The position numbers and the translations under genes were made by a program. A stretch of DNA of 64,000 bases from positions 1,096,659-1,160,658 of the forward strand of contig SCFE01000078.1 of the NCBI GenBank assembly GCA_004352715.1, in the 5' to 3' direction. The stretch comes from Hofstenia miamia (lineage: Eukaryota; Xenacoelomorpha; Acoela). This document shows, piece by piece, positions 32,500-46,837 of this stretch. Each line of letters opens with the position of its first letter. The stretch's first letter is position 1. The notes under the pieces are model-generated. The model did not search any database, was not told the DNA's origin, and was given only the letters and a program-made list of their open reading frames with translations.

Positions 32500-35400
32500 C
32501 CAACCATTTTTGCGAAACATACTGTTATTGTAAGTGGAAAAAGTAACTAAGACAACCAATAAATTTTATTTTATACAGTAATTTAGAAATGAATTCTGAT
32601 AAATATAAATATTTGTAATGGCTAAAACTAATATTTAAATTATTTAAAGAAAGTCTCCAAATTTTTAGGTTTGATGTCATTATCAAAAATCGTTATTCCC
32701 CAGCTCAAATAGGGTTAATTTTTTATATGTCTACCACCGCGGGATTCATTCATTGATTGTGTACTTTTTAATTACTAAAAGTCATTGAGAAATTTTGTGA
32801 TAAAAATCCGATGAATCTTTTGAAAACCAGACAACAGAAATGGGTTCATCAAATTTCAAGTTTGTCCCTAGCAGAGTTGGAATTGTGCCGATTTTTAGGT
32901 CCAAGTCCAGCCTATTTCAAATTTGCCAATTATTCGGCCCAATCCCGGCCCAAACTTTTTTTTTTACGTCATTGGTAGTGTCTTTTTCGTCATAGAAGCC
33001 CATAAGCACTACACTATGAATTTCTTTGAATAATTTGCATATCTGCTTTAGTCCTCAACAATGCTAATTCAATTCTGTTGAAATTCAAATTGCATTGCCA
33101 ACCTTAATAGAAGGAACGTATCATAAAGGTTCGTAAGCCTGAGAGCTAGAGAATTCAACCCTTCCTGGAGCAGATGCTATCAAATAGTATTGAAAATTTA
33201 TTTTCACAAATGTTACCAATGAAGGCAAACATTTTCTAATTTTTTTAAATTTGTGGATAGATTAACCTTAAATTGCATAGATTTTTTTTACTTTTTGTTG
33301 GTTTCTTTTTAAAATTGTTAAACGCCTTCGTCTCAAAAATAATAAAATCTAAAAAATCAGAGAGAGCAATGTAAATGAGGTGGGTCTCCTCTTTATGTTT
33401 TAGTCTTTTGCTTAGACTTTTATGGAATATAAATAAAAATGTTGTCATTGATAGTATTCTAATGTTAAGTGAGATAAGGGCGATTGTTGGCATAACTGAC
33501 GATTTATCAATATTTTATTATTAACTAGGCATGGGAAAGCTTAACTGCCAATTTTGTATTGAAATCTATTATTGCAATTAACCGTTTGCATTTAAACAAA
33601 CCTTAAGAAAAGGGAACCAAAACAAGAGCATTTATATTCTGCTACTCTTTTATCCAAGCATCCTTAAAAGTTAATTCTATGTGAAAATGACATTTTTGTG
33701 TTTATTTGAATTTATAAACGGGTTTTTGCACGTTCTACAAAACTACCGGGGTTTGACTAAAACATTTTTACAAGTTATTACACGAATTTCATTTAAAATG
33801 TTGTCAATTTCTTTTACTACTACAATTAATGTAGTTTTAAAGAAAAAATACTTTCCTGCATATCCAAGAAATATATCCCTTAAAATAAGAGGTAGTAAAT
33901 ATAAATAATATGGTGGGATTTTTGTTTATTGATCTTTGAATGTATGCTTGCAACAAGCATGCTCAGGTAGCTTGAATACGAGAAAGTGAAAAAATATTGA
34001 TATTTAGAGTCATTATAGTAATAATACTATATTTTGAAGTACCGGTAACCACCCCTACTGCAACCCCCGGATGACTACTATGCCCTACAACCAAGGTATC
34101 ATATCTCACGATTCATAAGTTATTTCTACCGTCACCACTGATTTAGTAATATAAGTATTATCACAACTAATTATTACCAGGTTTGCAATCGTCCTTTTCA
34201 TCATTGAGAGAACATATCAGTTCATATGCATTCAATTATTAATATTCTCAGCCAACTTACATCGGCATACATCAGTACAAAGTAAGTGGGAGTTTTCAAA
34301 AAGCTCTTTGCTTGTAGCAGACAAAATTCACATGGTAGAAGTACTGCACCAGCGAACAAGTTAAGGCTGATTAAATCCGGCCCAGCACGACCCAACTTTA
34401 GGCCTAACCCAGTTCCTAATCTGGTCCCTAGTAAATGAAATAAGCTGAACGCCTATTCATTGATTTTTAGAGACTGCAACATGTAGAGAAAATGCTAAGC
34501 AGCTAAAACGTGCTATTGAACATTTTTTATTGACTTCATTCTTTTCAATTTAGTTTTGCGAAGTATGTACAATAATTGTTTAAAGGTTCAACAATAATTG
34601 CAATAATTGCAATAATTTATTTTATTGATTTATCAAAAACAATAATCATTGTTACCCAAGAATAATATTTATAATTTTTATTTCCAATCTGACTGTAGTA
34701 CACATTAATCTATATTGCTTTGATCTATGCATTTAAATGCTTTTAATGCCTAAATCATATTTGGTTTGCCCTAGATATATCACACTTGGTTACAAACAGC
34801 GTTGTTTGACAACTGATAAGAGAAGAAAAGATTATTAGATGCATTGTTACATACATGTATGTAATGCTTCATTCATTTACTACTAATAGAAAAACAGCTA
34901 TTACACTATTCTCAAGACATTTGAACGCAGTAATATTGAAGTTTAACATGAAACAAAAAATTATTTTATAAATAGAAAAGCGAATTCATATTCTATACCA
35001 AAATACTATAATATTATGCCTTAATCATTTGAATATGGCTTCAGAAGTTTCCAAGGAATGATTTATGGGAATCTTTCCACTATCTAATCAAAAGATGGCG
35101 TTAAATAGCATATGTGTTCCCATTTCTTCAGATTTCGGTACTATGAATCAATGGATTTTGCAAACTGTGAATATTTTACATTCGTTATTGCTAACATTTT
35201 TATTTTATTTTACATGCCTAAATACATCACATGTCAAATAAATCAATGGATGACGAAGTTTCACTTCTGATTGATATTATTTTTCTAAAGCACTATTGAA
35301 ATGTCTGAGAAAAATTCTTTCTCTTAATTAAAAAAGGCGTCTCTGGAACTAATGAAGATAACTTTCTAAAGGATTAGTCATAGAAGTTTGAAGTGCATAA

Positions 35401-38400
35401 ATATAAAAAATAATTTAGAATAAATAAGTTAAACAAACCAAAGATTAACGAAAGAAGATTCTCTAATATATTATGGTTTAGTTGTCAGTTTTTAAAAAAA
35501 GTTCATAATTTCTTAAATTGAAGTATTGATACCAATTAATTCAAACAAGACTTAATGGAAAATATTTTTGCAATGTTTATTATAGCAGCCTTAATTGAAA
35601 TTGTTCAAGTTAATAATTTAGGAAGAAATTTCAGAACGTTTTCCATTGCAACTATTTGGCAGATTGATACATATACACAGCACTGATGTCTCAAACGATA
35701 TTTCTGAAAAAATTATCTTGTGATAAGACTTCAAGAGTCTATAAATGGATGATGATTCATTGAACATTTTGGATTTAATTATATTTTTACATGTAAGAAA
35801 TGTTCAGTTTTGTTGTTTCCTACAAGTTTTCATGGAATTGGAGTTACTGCTATTGAAATAAGTTGCTATTTTAGAACGAATATTATTGAATATTATTTCA
35901 TTGTTTAGAAAGTCCACAATTACAATTACGCCAGGGACAAAAACAATACATTCTGTTAAATTTTGTCATATGTTTTTGAGTTAATCGACTACCAATAAAT
36001 TATAATTGCCACATTCTTGCAATTTTGTTTGATAATTTTCAATTTTATTTCTTTGAATTAATTCAAATACAATACATGTTTTTATTGAATGTGATGGAAA
36101 CTAAATTTTAAATACAGAAATCAAGTGTAATGCTTGTAGATTTATTATGGATTTTTTCAACGCTATATTTTTCGCATGTGTATGCAAGTGTTCAGCAAAT
36201 GTAAAAAATGATCTCTCTGCGTAATCTCCAATAGTATTCAGATATGAAATTGAACTATATCAAAGCCGTATTATTTCCAACGTTAATTAATGAATGCATT
36301 ATGTCAATCGCTTCCCCCTTAACTAAATTTTGGCGCAAGTTTTATACTTTCTATATTTTTCCAAAGGGCATTTTATTGTATCTTCCCAGAAAAAGAAATG
36401 GAAGAAATAGAGTGTGAAGAATTCTCAGCAGAAGGTTTCCTGGGTTGCAACCGGTTCACAAAATGTTACCCGGTGATCCACGCGACTCTGATAAGATTTG
36501 ATTAATATGCTTAGCCAGAATTCTATAATGTTAGACTTTCATAATTTCTAATTATAATAAAATGAGAGAACGCCAATCAAAGACAATGTTTTCACCCTCA
36601 GATGCCAACTGTTGCAACAAAGAAGAAGATTTCTCCGGTCGGACCTGTGCTGGTGTATTGTTGAACCTAATAAAGTGTTTTTACTAAAAATTTTAATTAC
36701 TCTACAGTTAACAGTAAATGTATTATTAAACATGAGAATTGTTAAGGTCAGTTGCACAGTTAACAACTTGACTCACAACTACCTTATGAAAAATCTTCAG
36801 AGCTGATTCTACAATCACCATAGGAGCGGAAAGTTCAAATGTGCGAATGGCTTCTTGTCCATGAGTTCATCTCAGCGGAACATAATGCAATTATTGGTGT
36901 GGCGAGCAGGAGTTTGATCATCCTTAGTGTAATAGATGCCTTCTAGCATTGACTTGAAAAAGGTGTAATATCCTGTGAGACACTTCTCTCAAATTTGGAA
37001 AAGGCTTAATGAAACAATATTATTTAGTGAACAAAAATGGGATTGTTAAGTGAAATGATGCCAGTGGCTTAGTTTGCCAAAAATATTACTCATGCTATCC
37101 TCAAATATCAGTATAAGTTTTTGAAACTGTAACATAAAGTACAGACTTTATAAAAAATCACCTTAAAGTGTGAAATTTTGCATGAATGATGTAGATTCTC
37201 TTTGATATATGTAGTCCTTCACTCCTGCTTCTTTATGCAGCTTAAAGAGTGACTATAGCATTCTGTAGAGCCGGAATATTTTTTTCAAACAATATTTTAC
37301 AATATGTTTTTGAAAACTATAAACTGACATTAGTTAAAATTTTGGAAGGCCAAATTTCAAGTTCTCAGCAATTTTCTAGCTTTCTGTTATATTATATAAT
37401 ATTTATAGAAAATTAATACAAATTATAGACAACCTTTAGGATTGTTCAATTTATCCTGTGTAGATAAACTTCGTTTAAAATTAACTCAACTATGAAACCA
37501 AGTATTCTTTGTTCTGTTGAACATTTGTTTAAGTTGCCTCTGGAAAAATATAGTAGCGAAACTACTGGAACAATCTCTTGAATTTTATATTTAAATATAT
37601 AAAATTTTTTACAATATCTAAGGTAAGTTTAACATCATTTGAGTGTCAGTATTGTTTGAAAATTTTATCTTCAGCAATGAACCTGAAGCCTACAGTGCCG
37701 GTCAACTATGACCCATTGTCTAAATTCAGCCTAAGAACAATTTCTATTTTAAGAACAAATTAATGTATATTCTATGTTGATCATAGATAAACTGAGGTGA
37801 ATATTGATGTCGTCAACGAATGCGTTTTGAAAGCACAGGCCAATTTTATAAGACTTAATTACCCAGAGTTCTTACTCAAATTTTACGGAAAAAATACTTT
37901 TTTACAGGCCTATTTTTCCTACAATTTATTTTAATCAATAATTTTATTTGTCAAATTACAAATGCGTATGAAAATGTATCATAAATTATTATTTAAGGTC
38001 AAAAATTTGTAAAGTTCACATTAAATGAATTTCTGAACCTTCTGTCAGGAAGAGATTTAATTTAACTTTTCTCCTTTTCTTGCAGTCTCTCGTAAATGAA
38101 GTAAAATAAAATGAATAAATGGAACAAGAATTAATGTTTTAGCTTTTAATATAATTTATTTTGAGCAGAGAATAACCTTGTTTTTGCGAGCTGGTTGTCA
38201 TGATGCGTAATTAGCGGTTGTCAATCAATTGGGAAACTTTGAGTGGAGAATAATCAATGAAACGCAATCTCCAGAGACTGTAAAGTACGTTAATTAAGTT
38301 ATTTTTATTAAAATTCAATTCGATAATACTAAAATTCCACGCACTATTTTGTAAACGTTTTTATAAAATAAATACAAAATTATGCTTAACAATTCTTATA

Positions 38401-41400
38401 TTAGAAATTGCCCGGGAGAATGCCAGAACTCTATGGGTTTGTGTTTTATAATTGGCATTCTACTCCTTGGAAATAATGTCTATAGATACCTTAGATGTTA
38501 ATAAAATTTCAATTTTCAGATTGTATTAAACAGTTGTAATATAAATAGAATACGGTTAGTGCAAGAGGTCATACATGGTTCAATTTGCATTGCATGTTAT
38601 CGAAAACTAAAAAAACTGGAAATTCAAGTACTTGAATAACATCAACAAATGCCATAGAAACAAGCTTAACATCACGAAACGGGAAACAGGAAGTGCAATA
38701 TAACAAATTTCTCTTTTTGTTGAGTACATGTAATAACGAGGTTAATGAAAAATTAGGTCTTCTTTAATACATCGCCCGACTAGAGTTTGTCAATTTAGTT
38801 ACAGTTTTAGCTTGCGTTAAAAAACAAGTGTGTCGTTGCTGTGTGGAGAGAAAGCCATGAGTTGTAACATTATGCCATGTATTTGGCTTGAATACATAAT
38901 TAAGATCGCGAGACATACAGGATATAAGTAAAAATGGCTCTTCTGATAAAATTAAATTGGATGTTACAAATCTTAAAATTTGGGAAATGTTCTGAATTTA
39001 TTAAAATTAATTCCTAAGCTATCAAATTTTCTTTTCTTGCTTACTTTACTTTCTTTTTCTCACTAACCGTAATAATCATTTTTTGCAAAAAGGGGAAGCC
39101 TATGCGACGGGATGAAAGGCAATATCGTATTTAAAATGAACAGATGTTTAAAACTTTAAAAGTGTTTAACAATAAAAAACAATTTATGTTTTATTCTGAG
39201 CTGGATAATCGGGTTAAATTATAGAATCCCAGCGCTAATATCCAAGACTTTGAGCCTCCTCGACTCAAACTCATAAACCCTGACACATGGCGGCGCATTT
39301 TCACATTTTGTCGCTGCTTGTTATTATTAAAGCATTGATTGTAACTACTTGGACACTGAGTGTACGCAGGATTTTCTCAAGCTGTCATCTTAGTCATGAT
39401 GAAGGGAGGGACCAATAGCGCGGCGAAGTCTTGAGTAAAATTTTTCAACATAGAAAAAATATACCCTAAGAATGCATTTCACGAGCTTAGCTTATCATTT
39501 TTTATTCTTTTGGAAAATGTTTTGATTTAGCCAATCAAAATCTATTTTGGAAGCTTGACGGGGGATTTTTGCCTTGTACCCCCCTTGCGTAGTCACTCAA
39601 TGGACATAAATTTTACAATAAGTAAGATGCTTTAACATTTACCTGCTTATGTACTTTTAAAAAACTCTAACCGTTTTTTTCACACTCTCAATCAATTTTA
39701 TCTAATTATGTGCTTTGTGGCAGATGTGCCACGGGGAGGTTCTTGCAAATATGTCATTTTTAAAGTTTTAGGAAAAGTTCAAGTCAAAAATCCAGAGCAG
39801 AGATTAAATTCCAAAAATATGGAAAGTGTGTTAAAAAAAAGACGCCTCTATATGTTCAAACGCAATATTGATAACTTGTATTAAAGTGTAGTGTTGTGCG
39901 TGAAATACGTGAAATAATTAACTGTTTCATTGAAAATTCGTATTTTTAAAAAAGTTTTGAATTCTTTCCATTCCTAATTTTCATGTAATCAGGAGGTCGA
40001 AAGTTTATGAGGGCAATAATTAAGTTTAATTTCTGTCGTTTTGTTTAGATAGACAGAACACCCAAAGCTATTAAGGCACCGCCGACCGCATTTGCAACAT
40101 GAGCCTAAATGATTCTAAGAAATATCGTGATTTAAGAAGATCATTTCAAATTTTGGACATCTGTTTAATTTATAAGTTATAAGGGCGTAAAGTTTTTTCA
40201 AGAAATCAAAAAACATTTAAAAATAACATCCAAGTAGTTTTAATGTTAAAATAAGTGATGTGACACTATGTAAGATTTTTTCGGCTCTTTAGTGGATAGA
40301 TTCATTACTTTTATGATATACTTATAGTAGGAATGACTAAATCAGCTCGTCAAACAATAAAATTGTCACAAATGTAATCTTTTAAAAGCAATCATAAAAT
40401 ATATAATTTGTAAACCCACTTGACTATGTATTTTACAATAATTATCTTAAAACTTGAGACAAATACAATCTTTTTCTCAAAATTCAGATTCCCAGCCTAC
40501 CCAAATTTTCTGAAGCTTAAAAATGAACAAACAAGGGCTCAATTATGCTTTTTCTATAGGAATTAATGCAGTAATATTTCATTTCACCAATTTATAAATA
40601 TCATACAAAATTTCAAATCAAACAAAAATCAATAAAATATTGTCTGTTTAAACCATGACCAAATGCACTACAATATTGAAAACTATGCCAAAATCAAGTA
40701 TTTATATTGTGGTTAACAAAAGATTTAGAAATTTTGATTTGAAAATGTCCATCAGGTGCAAAGATAATTCAGATGGCATTCCTTTGCTGATGTACATCAG
40801 AATATGTTCTTGCAAATTATTTTTTAATTAGATTAGTCAGATTAATTAATTCTATGGTAATTAAAACACATTTAAAAGTATAAAATAATAAAAATTGTAA
40901 TATGGTAATTTTAACCTAGACATAAAGGTTTTATAACAAGACAAAAAACTGTAAACTAACTAATGCTTGCGGAGGAAATATGTAGGACTTTTCAAATGCA
41001 ATACGTTATATTAGCATACGTAATTTCCAAATTAGCAGAGTCTGCACGAATAGATTTACTGCCATAACTTGATTAATATTTTAACACGGAGCGGACAATA
41101 TTGAGTTAATATTGTATTCACATGTTAAAAATAAGTGATTAATAATGCAAACGTAGAGATATATTCCTTTTTCGTTTAGAAAAAATGTTACTTAGGCGTC
41201 ATGCTATGTTTATTATTATTTAGTTTCAAAATATTTTTAGTAATTTTTATAATGTGTTTGAAATTCTCTTGAAATGATTATCACCTTGAAATTACCCTTC
41301 TAACCGTTACTCACTTGTTCTGCTTTCTATTACCTCATGAAGCTAATCATTATCTATAGAACGTTCATTAACATGTATGTATAACATGGGTGTATAGTAA

Positions 41401-41434
41401 AACCTGATATTTTCCAGGTGCTTTTTGAAATCAA
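32500..41434. other. long AT-rich region with few assignable features
   Basis: No host exon, RNA gene or transposase domain was recognised in about 9 kb. Small features inside it are a hAT-end-like CAGAGTTGGAATTGTGCCG at about 32873 followed by GGCCC words (to 32960), another GGCCC-type cluster at 34375-34425, and the miniature element at 39350-39600, listed separately. Introns of an unseen gene could lie here; this cannot be told from the sequence. Confidence 0.4.
39351..39600 (-). mobile_element. miniature element, CAGKGGCGTAC family, inverted decayed copy
   Basis: On the minus strand it starts GTGACTACGCAAGGGGGG and continues with CCCCCGTCAAGCTTCC, TTTTGATTGGCTAAATC and TGAAATGCATTCTTAGGG. 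It ends ATCCTGCGTACACTCAGTG. These blocks are in the same order as in the copies at 29528 and 43537. The borders are imperfect. Confidence 0.6.
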
Positions 41435-41522
41435 TTAAAAAGACTTATAAAGACTTAAGTCATACTCCTCCAAATTGATTTTCTGGTTACACCACTGACT
41501 ATATATATTTTCAATTATAAAA

Positions 41523-42221
41523 CAGGGATGGAAGTGGGGCAAATTTTTGTGAACTGCCCTGCCCCGCCCACAGAATTTGTGCCCTGCCCCACTTACACGT
41601 GTTGAAATCTGCCCCACATTGCCCCACGTTTTGTATTCTACCGCCCTAAATGGGCCTACTAAAAATTCTGCTCCAAAACAACTTACCATATTTTAGTGCC
41701 CATATTTGTTTTATGACAATTTTCATTGCGGCGCACCACCACTCAAATATTTTGAATCCTTACTTCCTACAAGATACAGAATCATTTTTTTAAATGTCAA
41801 TTTTTAATTTGCCAATGCAATTCAATGATAGTATTTATAGCAAAATGATAATTAATTTTAACTCTATAAAGCTTTTTATAAAGCTAATAGTTTATATAAT
41901 ACATTTATACAAGAACAATTGCAGTCCTTCCAATGTAGTTGCAAATGCTACAAATCAGATCTTGCTGATATCATTGAATGCAAACAAATTTACCAATAGC
42001 TAAAAATGCGTGGTAATTAATTTTTCCAAGTGCGATTAAATTTTCAGGAAAATCAATTTCTTAAGCAGAAAGTCTTGATGCAAAAAAATTTTTTACAATT
42101 TCTAAATTTGGCAATCTTTTAATTCAATCTTTCTTAACTAAAAAACGTTTTGTCCCAATTTTGCCCNACCTGCCCTGCCCCACCCTACCCCATGGGTCAA
42201 CCCGCCCCACTTCCATCTCTG
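41523..42221. mobile_element. hAT non-autonomous element with TGCCCC subterminal words and 8-bp target duplication
   Basis: The left end CAGGGATGGAAGTGGGGC and the right end, on the minus strand CAGAGATGGAAGTGGGGC, differ at one position. TTATAAAA precedes the left end (41515-41522) and TAATAAAA follows the right end (42222-42229), a 7 of 8 match as expected for a hAT target duplication. CTGCCC and GCCCC words are iterated inside both ends (41555-41640 and 42160-42215). The interior is AT-rich with no transposase motif. An n lies at 42166. Confidence 0.8.
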
Positions 42222-43536
42222 TAATAAAATGAAGTACAATATTTCAATCTTTTCAAATTTTAATCAAAACCACGAATTGAGAGATTGTTTCACCATTCAC
42301 GTTTTCTGTTTGTCTGTTTGTTATCTCTGACAATGTTTTGCTGTTTTCTATGCTGTCTGCTAGTTTTGTTTATATCCTATTTAACAGTAATAACCTTTGG
42401 AAAATTTACTATTAGATAACCGTAGTGGCGTAAGCGTAAATATATTAACAGTTTGACTTAAAATAATTTATTTAAAAATATAACTTAGCACATGTGGCTA
42501 TAATGGATATAATATAAGTAAGGCCATACAATTTGTATATTTTACAATTCCTAGACCGTACAATATTTTCAAGCAAAAATTTTCTTCTACAATCAGTAAT
42601 TACAAGACAAAGATGCCAGTAGAGAGGCTAAAAAGGAATTCCACATTGAATTTTGTAAATTCTGTTATTGACCACTAATTTACTGATTTTTTGAGATTTT
42701 TTCCAGAATTGTCCTCGTTGATGATAAATATTTTAAGACTTAATTTATGTTAATAAAAAGGAGCGCTGAATCTGCCAACTTTTATCTTGATGACTGTTTA
42801 ATTAATGTTTTGCGTTTATATCAAGTTCACTGGGTATATCCCAACGGGATCATTCTTCTAACAGCAAAGAGCAGTGTGATGACAGGAAAAAATTTTCAAG
42901 AAACTACTTCAGTAACAACATATTGTCCCAAGTGGAAAACGGCCCGTTTTACTTGGGCCCGTAACTCTTATTCCGATAATCAGTATGTTAGCAAAAGCAG
43001 GATCAAGCCACTAGAAAAGTAGAAAATTTATGGAAAAACAAAAAAATCATAACAAAATTAGGATTCATTGAATACTAATTGCAAAATAGCCGCTACCCAG
43101 CTCGTAGCCGTGGATCGGATCAGCTCGCAGCTCGGCCCTCTTCCATTTTTGAAATACCCTATATGATATAATTGTAATATTATGCATCAAGAAGGAATTT
43201 AGCACTCTTTCATCCCGAATACAATTCGTTAATGCTTTATGGAAATTGTTATTAAATTCTAGTTCAAAGGTTCTTTCATAAAAATAATAATGCTATTCTA
43301 GATCATTCTTATTGGACCCCTTCTATTAGAATTTTAGAAATACTGCAACTCAGACTAAGAGTTGACCTAAATATAATAACCAGTATAGATATAAGTTTGA
43401 ATTTTAACATTACCCTAACATCTGTGGTGGCGAGGTGTGTGCCTATTAATTTCCTTTTCTTTGTATTTTGTACTGTACAACTCCGAACTGTGATTACAGC
43501 AGAGTTCAAACCGGCTGAAAGTTTAGGTAGCATTGA
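42222..43536. other. spacer with GC-word clusters
   Basis: A GTAGTGGCGTAAGCG hAT-end-like motif is at about 42423. GGCCCG words at 42935-42965 and AGCTCG/GGATCGGATCAG words at 43095-43140 end in CCCTCTTCCATTTTTG, similar to a hAT right end. A paired left end was not found. No gene is seen. Confidence 0.35.
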
Positions 43537-43775
43537 CAGTGGCGTACCCAGGGGGGGACATGGTGGAATGTCCCCCCGTCAGGTTTCCAAATTTAATTTT
43601 GATTGAATAAATCAAAAAAATTTTTCGTAAAAACTGAAAAATTTAAAATCTAGGATCGTGAAATGCATTTTAGGGTCTATTTTCTTAATATTTTCAAAAA
43701 TTTTCGCGGGGCTTCGCCCCGCATTGGGTAATGATGATGATGTCCCCCCGTCATAAAATCCTGGGTACGCCCCTG
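43537..43775. mobile_element. miniature hAT element, best copy of the CAGKGGCGTAC family
   Basis: Left end CAGTGGCGTACCCAGG; right end on the minus strand CAGGGGCGTACCCAGG. The 8-mer AGCATTGA lies directly outside both ends (43529-43536 and 43776-43783), a perfect target duplication of the length made by hAT transposases. The 239-bp interior holds a strong hairpin, GCGGGGCTTCGCCCCGC, at about 43706-43722 and GACGGGGGGACAT-type repeats inside both ends. It has no coding capacity. Confidence 0.88.
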
Positions 43776-45220
43776 AGCATTGATAACATCGACTGGTAAA
43801 TTTCAGTTGAAATGTTTATTTACTCTATAAATGCATACATATTTGAGATAAGCGCGGAGCGGTAATGCCGCAATGAGGTGTACCGCGATTTACACAATTG
43901 CGGTGTTTAGCGGTAGAATTAAAACAACTGGTGGCATAAAAGTGATACAGATGACGTGTTTTGTATTCAGATTTAAAATTTTTAAGTATATCTCAAAAAA
44001 CTGCTTTTGAAGAAAAACTAAGAGATTTCACATAAGAATTGTTAAAACTTATTTTTACATATTTCATGGAAAATATGATACTACCCTAATAAAATTGAAC
44101 GAAATGACAAAATACCTAAGAATATATCTTTTAGATTTTCTACGAATGATCCGTAACCCTAAAAAATTCAGAAATATCTATCTTTTCTCACGAAGATAAA
44201 AATCGCCCTTGGTGCGGCATACAATGAGCTGTTTACATCTAGGAAATTTTATAGTGCAATACAAAGAGGTGTAACGAGGGCTACTATATTTCTAGCAAAG
44301 TACAATTTGGATATTTTCTATATATCAACTCATAACTTTAATCAGTTTTTCCACTTCCAATGGATTTAAATTGTGTAGATTTTAGAGGGTTTAGTTAGTA
44401 TAGGTTGGTATAATAGCATTATCAATCATAATTATGGTTTACATATCTGTGGCATTTAACCTTTATAATGAAAACAAATTACTGAGTACACAACTAATCA
44501 TATGCATATTTTTCCACCAATCTCAAACTCCTCAAGTAGAATGTGTCTAACTTATCAACTGCTATTTACGTTTCAATGTTTTCACAACCGAAAACCTTTC
44601 AGATTTGTCCCATCTCTGGATTACAGTATGTGTTCATCTGCCCTAAGGAAATATATAGTCCATTACAATGGGACGTTTTTCTTTCTACAAGATGACCTTG
44701 AACAAAACCAAATTTTAATATAAATTTGCACGATCATTTACGAAACTCCCTAAGAAATGAAAACATTTGTTTAAGATTAACACGTACAAATATGCGATTT
44801 TAATCACGTCGTTTTGAGAATACAACTAACAGCAACATACATTAATTCTTCATTACAACAATGTATTTGCTCTTTGAGAACGAAATTGGGAATGGATTTA
44901 ATTAAAAGAAAGGAGAACATCGAATACAGGAAGTTACTTTACGTCTTTATTGAATTAAGTTTTTAATGCTGGCAAATACTTTTCCTTTAATTATTTTGAA
45001 CTCAACGCATTCTGCTTTTCATCTTTGGCATTTACAGAAACCTTGTTAAGTTCATTAGTTGTAGTAGATCACAGCTAACTTAAATCAATTTAAGCTGACT
45101 GGGGTGGATGAATTTTAACATCCCTATTTAGCCTTACTAGATTTTTTGTTAACTAAAGAAATTGAAGTTCACTATTTGAAAAGAACGAAGTCTTCAGGTT
45201 TACAATGATCTTAAATTTGT
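43776..45220. other. spacer with a GCGGT word cluster
   Basis: GCGGAGCGGTAATGCCGC through GCGGTGTTTAGCGGTAG at about 43854-43916 is another GC-rich iterated-word patch. The rest is AT-rich, with no recognised gene. Confidence 0.35.
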
Positions 45221-45224
45221 TTAA

Positions 45225-45590
45225 CTTTAAACTGTCCGGGGATCTTTGGAAATTTATGTGACCTCTGAATTTGCATACAGCACGCCTCAATTGATTGGAA
45301 TATCTTAGCACATATCAAGAAACAGTCAAAGATATTTTTTGCTTTCTGGTCTCAAAGCCGTATAAATGCATGAACATTAGGCATGGAGAGAATATAAACA
45401 TCTTTCAAAAATTCGAATTTCCCGGGAAAATAGTTGTTCTTTTCAACAACTTCAGCCACAGTATTACGTTTTAATTGAAATTTTCAACATTGAATTAAAG
45501 CATGTTCCCCAATAGACCTGTCCGTGCCTCACGATTTTCAAGTTTGCTAATAGGCTCGGAGAATATTATTTGAAAATGGGAAAAAGTGGA
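45225..45590. repeat. dispersed non-coding repeat family X, copy C
   Basis: Shares with copy A the landmarks CATACAGCACGCCTCAAT, GGAATATCTTAGCACATATC, AACAGTCAAAG, GGCATGGAGAGAAT, ATTTTCAACATTGAATTAA, TTCCCCAATAGACCTGTCC and GGCTCGGAGAATATTATTTG, all in the same order. It is the closest relative of copy A in the window. Confidence 0.7.
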
Positions 45591-45604
45591 TTGTCAATTT
45601 TAAT

Positions 45605-46783
45605 AAATGGTTCTCAACTTCTTTTTACCCATGGACCCATTTTCCTATTAACTTTTTGCTGACCCCTCTCCCCCCTCCGCAATAGTAGAGGAGTTGTTAA
45701 TATTAAAGATATAGCTAATGATTATGTTTTATTTGAAGGAAAACTAAACTAAAATATCGTTTTTTTCTACTACTTATTGCTATGAAAGAGAAATTCCATT
45801 CTCAGTAATGAAAACCGTTGTGAATTATACTGTTTAAATTCAAACTTGCTTGTACGCAGAATTTCAGTTGTGATCAACTTGACTGATAAAAATATTTAAA
45901 AATAGACCCCGGAAATATATCTCATCATCCTAATTTTAATAGTTTTTTATTTTTTTTCAAAAAAAAATTTGGTTAAGAAATCAAAATCAATGTTGAAAAA
46001 CTGACCGGCAGAACATTCGATTATATTCCTCTTGCGCACACCACTGGTTTCTTTCGTTGGGATTCGGATACCATTCGAAACATTTCTTTGAAGCTCCTTA
46101 TTGGCTTTTGCCCTATTATATTTTGCAGTAATTATTTGATAAAATTTTTTAGTAGCTTATTTTGGCTAATTTCTGAAGTTTAACTAAGTTTCGGTTTTTT
46201 GATATTTTGAAAATTTAGAATATTGGGTAGAAAGAAACATCTTCGGATTACAATCGAATGTGAAATATGTTCCCACTGCCCAATAATTACACACTAATAA
46301 TAATTCAAATGATGGCAAGTTGCAAAACGTAGCTAAAGGTATTTTGTGTCAGCTTAATACGAAGTGATCCCCAATCCTTCTGTTATCAGGAGTTGAAGTC
46401 AGAGGTAAACCTGTGCTGGTCTGGGGTTAGACTAAGCATTTGGAAAAGATAGGATGAAATTGAAAAAATAAACTACAGTTTTAGTGAATGCTATATAATT
46501 TTTTAATGTTTTGAAATTGTATATTAGCATCACATACTTATGAAGAACTGAATTAAGTATTTTCAATTCAATGCCCAGATTTTATTGATAGTTTCTATTC
46601 TAAGATACCTTACTTTGATCTAGCAAGCCGCAAAACTGTAGAAAACTTCTTAAAAAATCTAATGAAAATATGCCGAATTGGAATTAAGTCTGTTGGAGAG
46701 GATTCAGGCTGGGCAGGGTTTGGCCTAAATTTTTTGATTAGATTTATTAAAGTCTAAGAAGATAAGAAATTTCTAGAGATCAC
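45605..46783. other. spacer with a possible hAT terminal relic
   Basis: GGTTCTCAACTTCTTTTTAC followed by CCATGGACCC at 45607-45640 resembles the CAGTGGTTCTCAACC-type ends of some hAT elements. The other end was not found. No gene is seen. Confidence 0.3.
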
Positions 46784-46837
46784 TCTACTACTACTACTAA
46801 AAGACTTTATTTAGTCATGTTACAGACTACAAAATAT

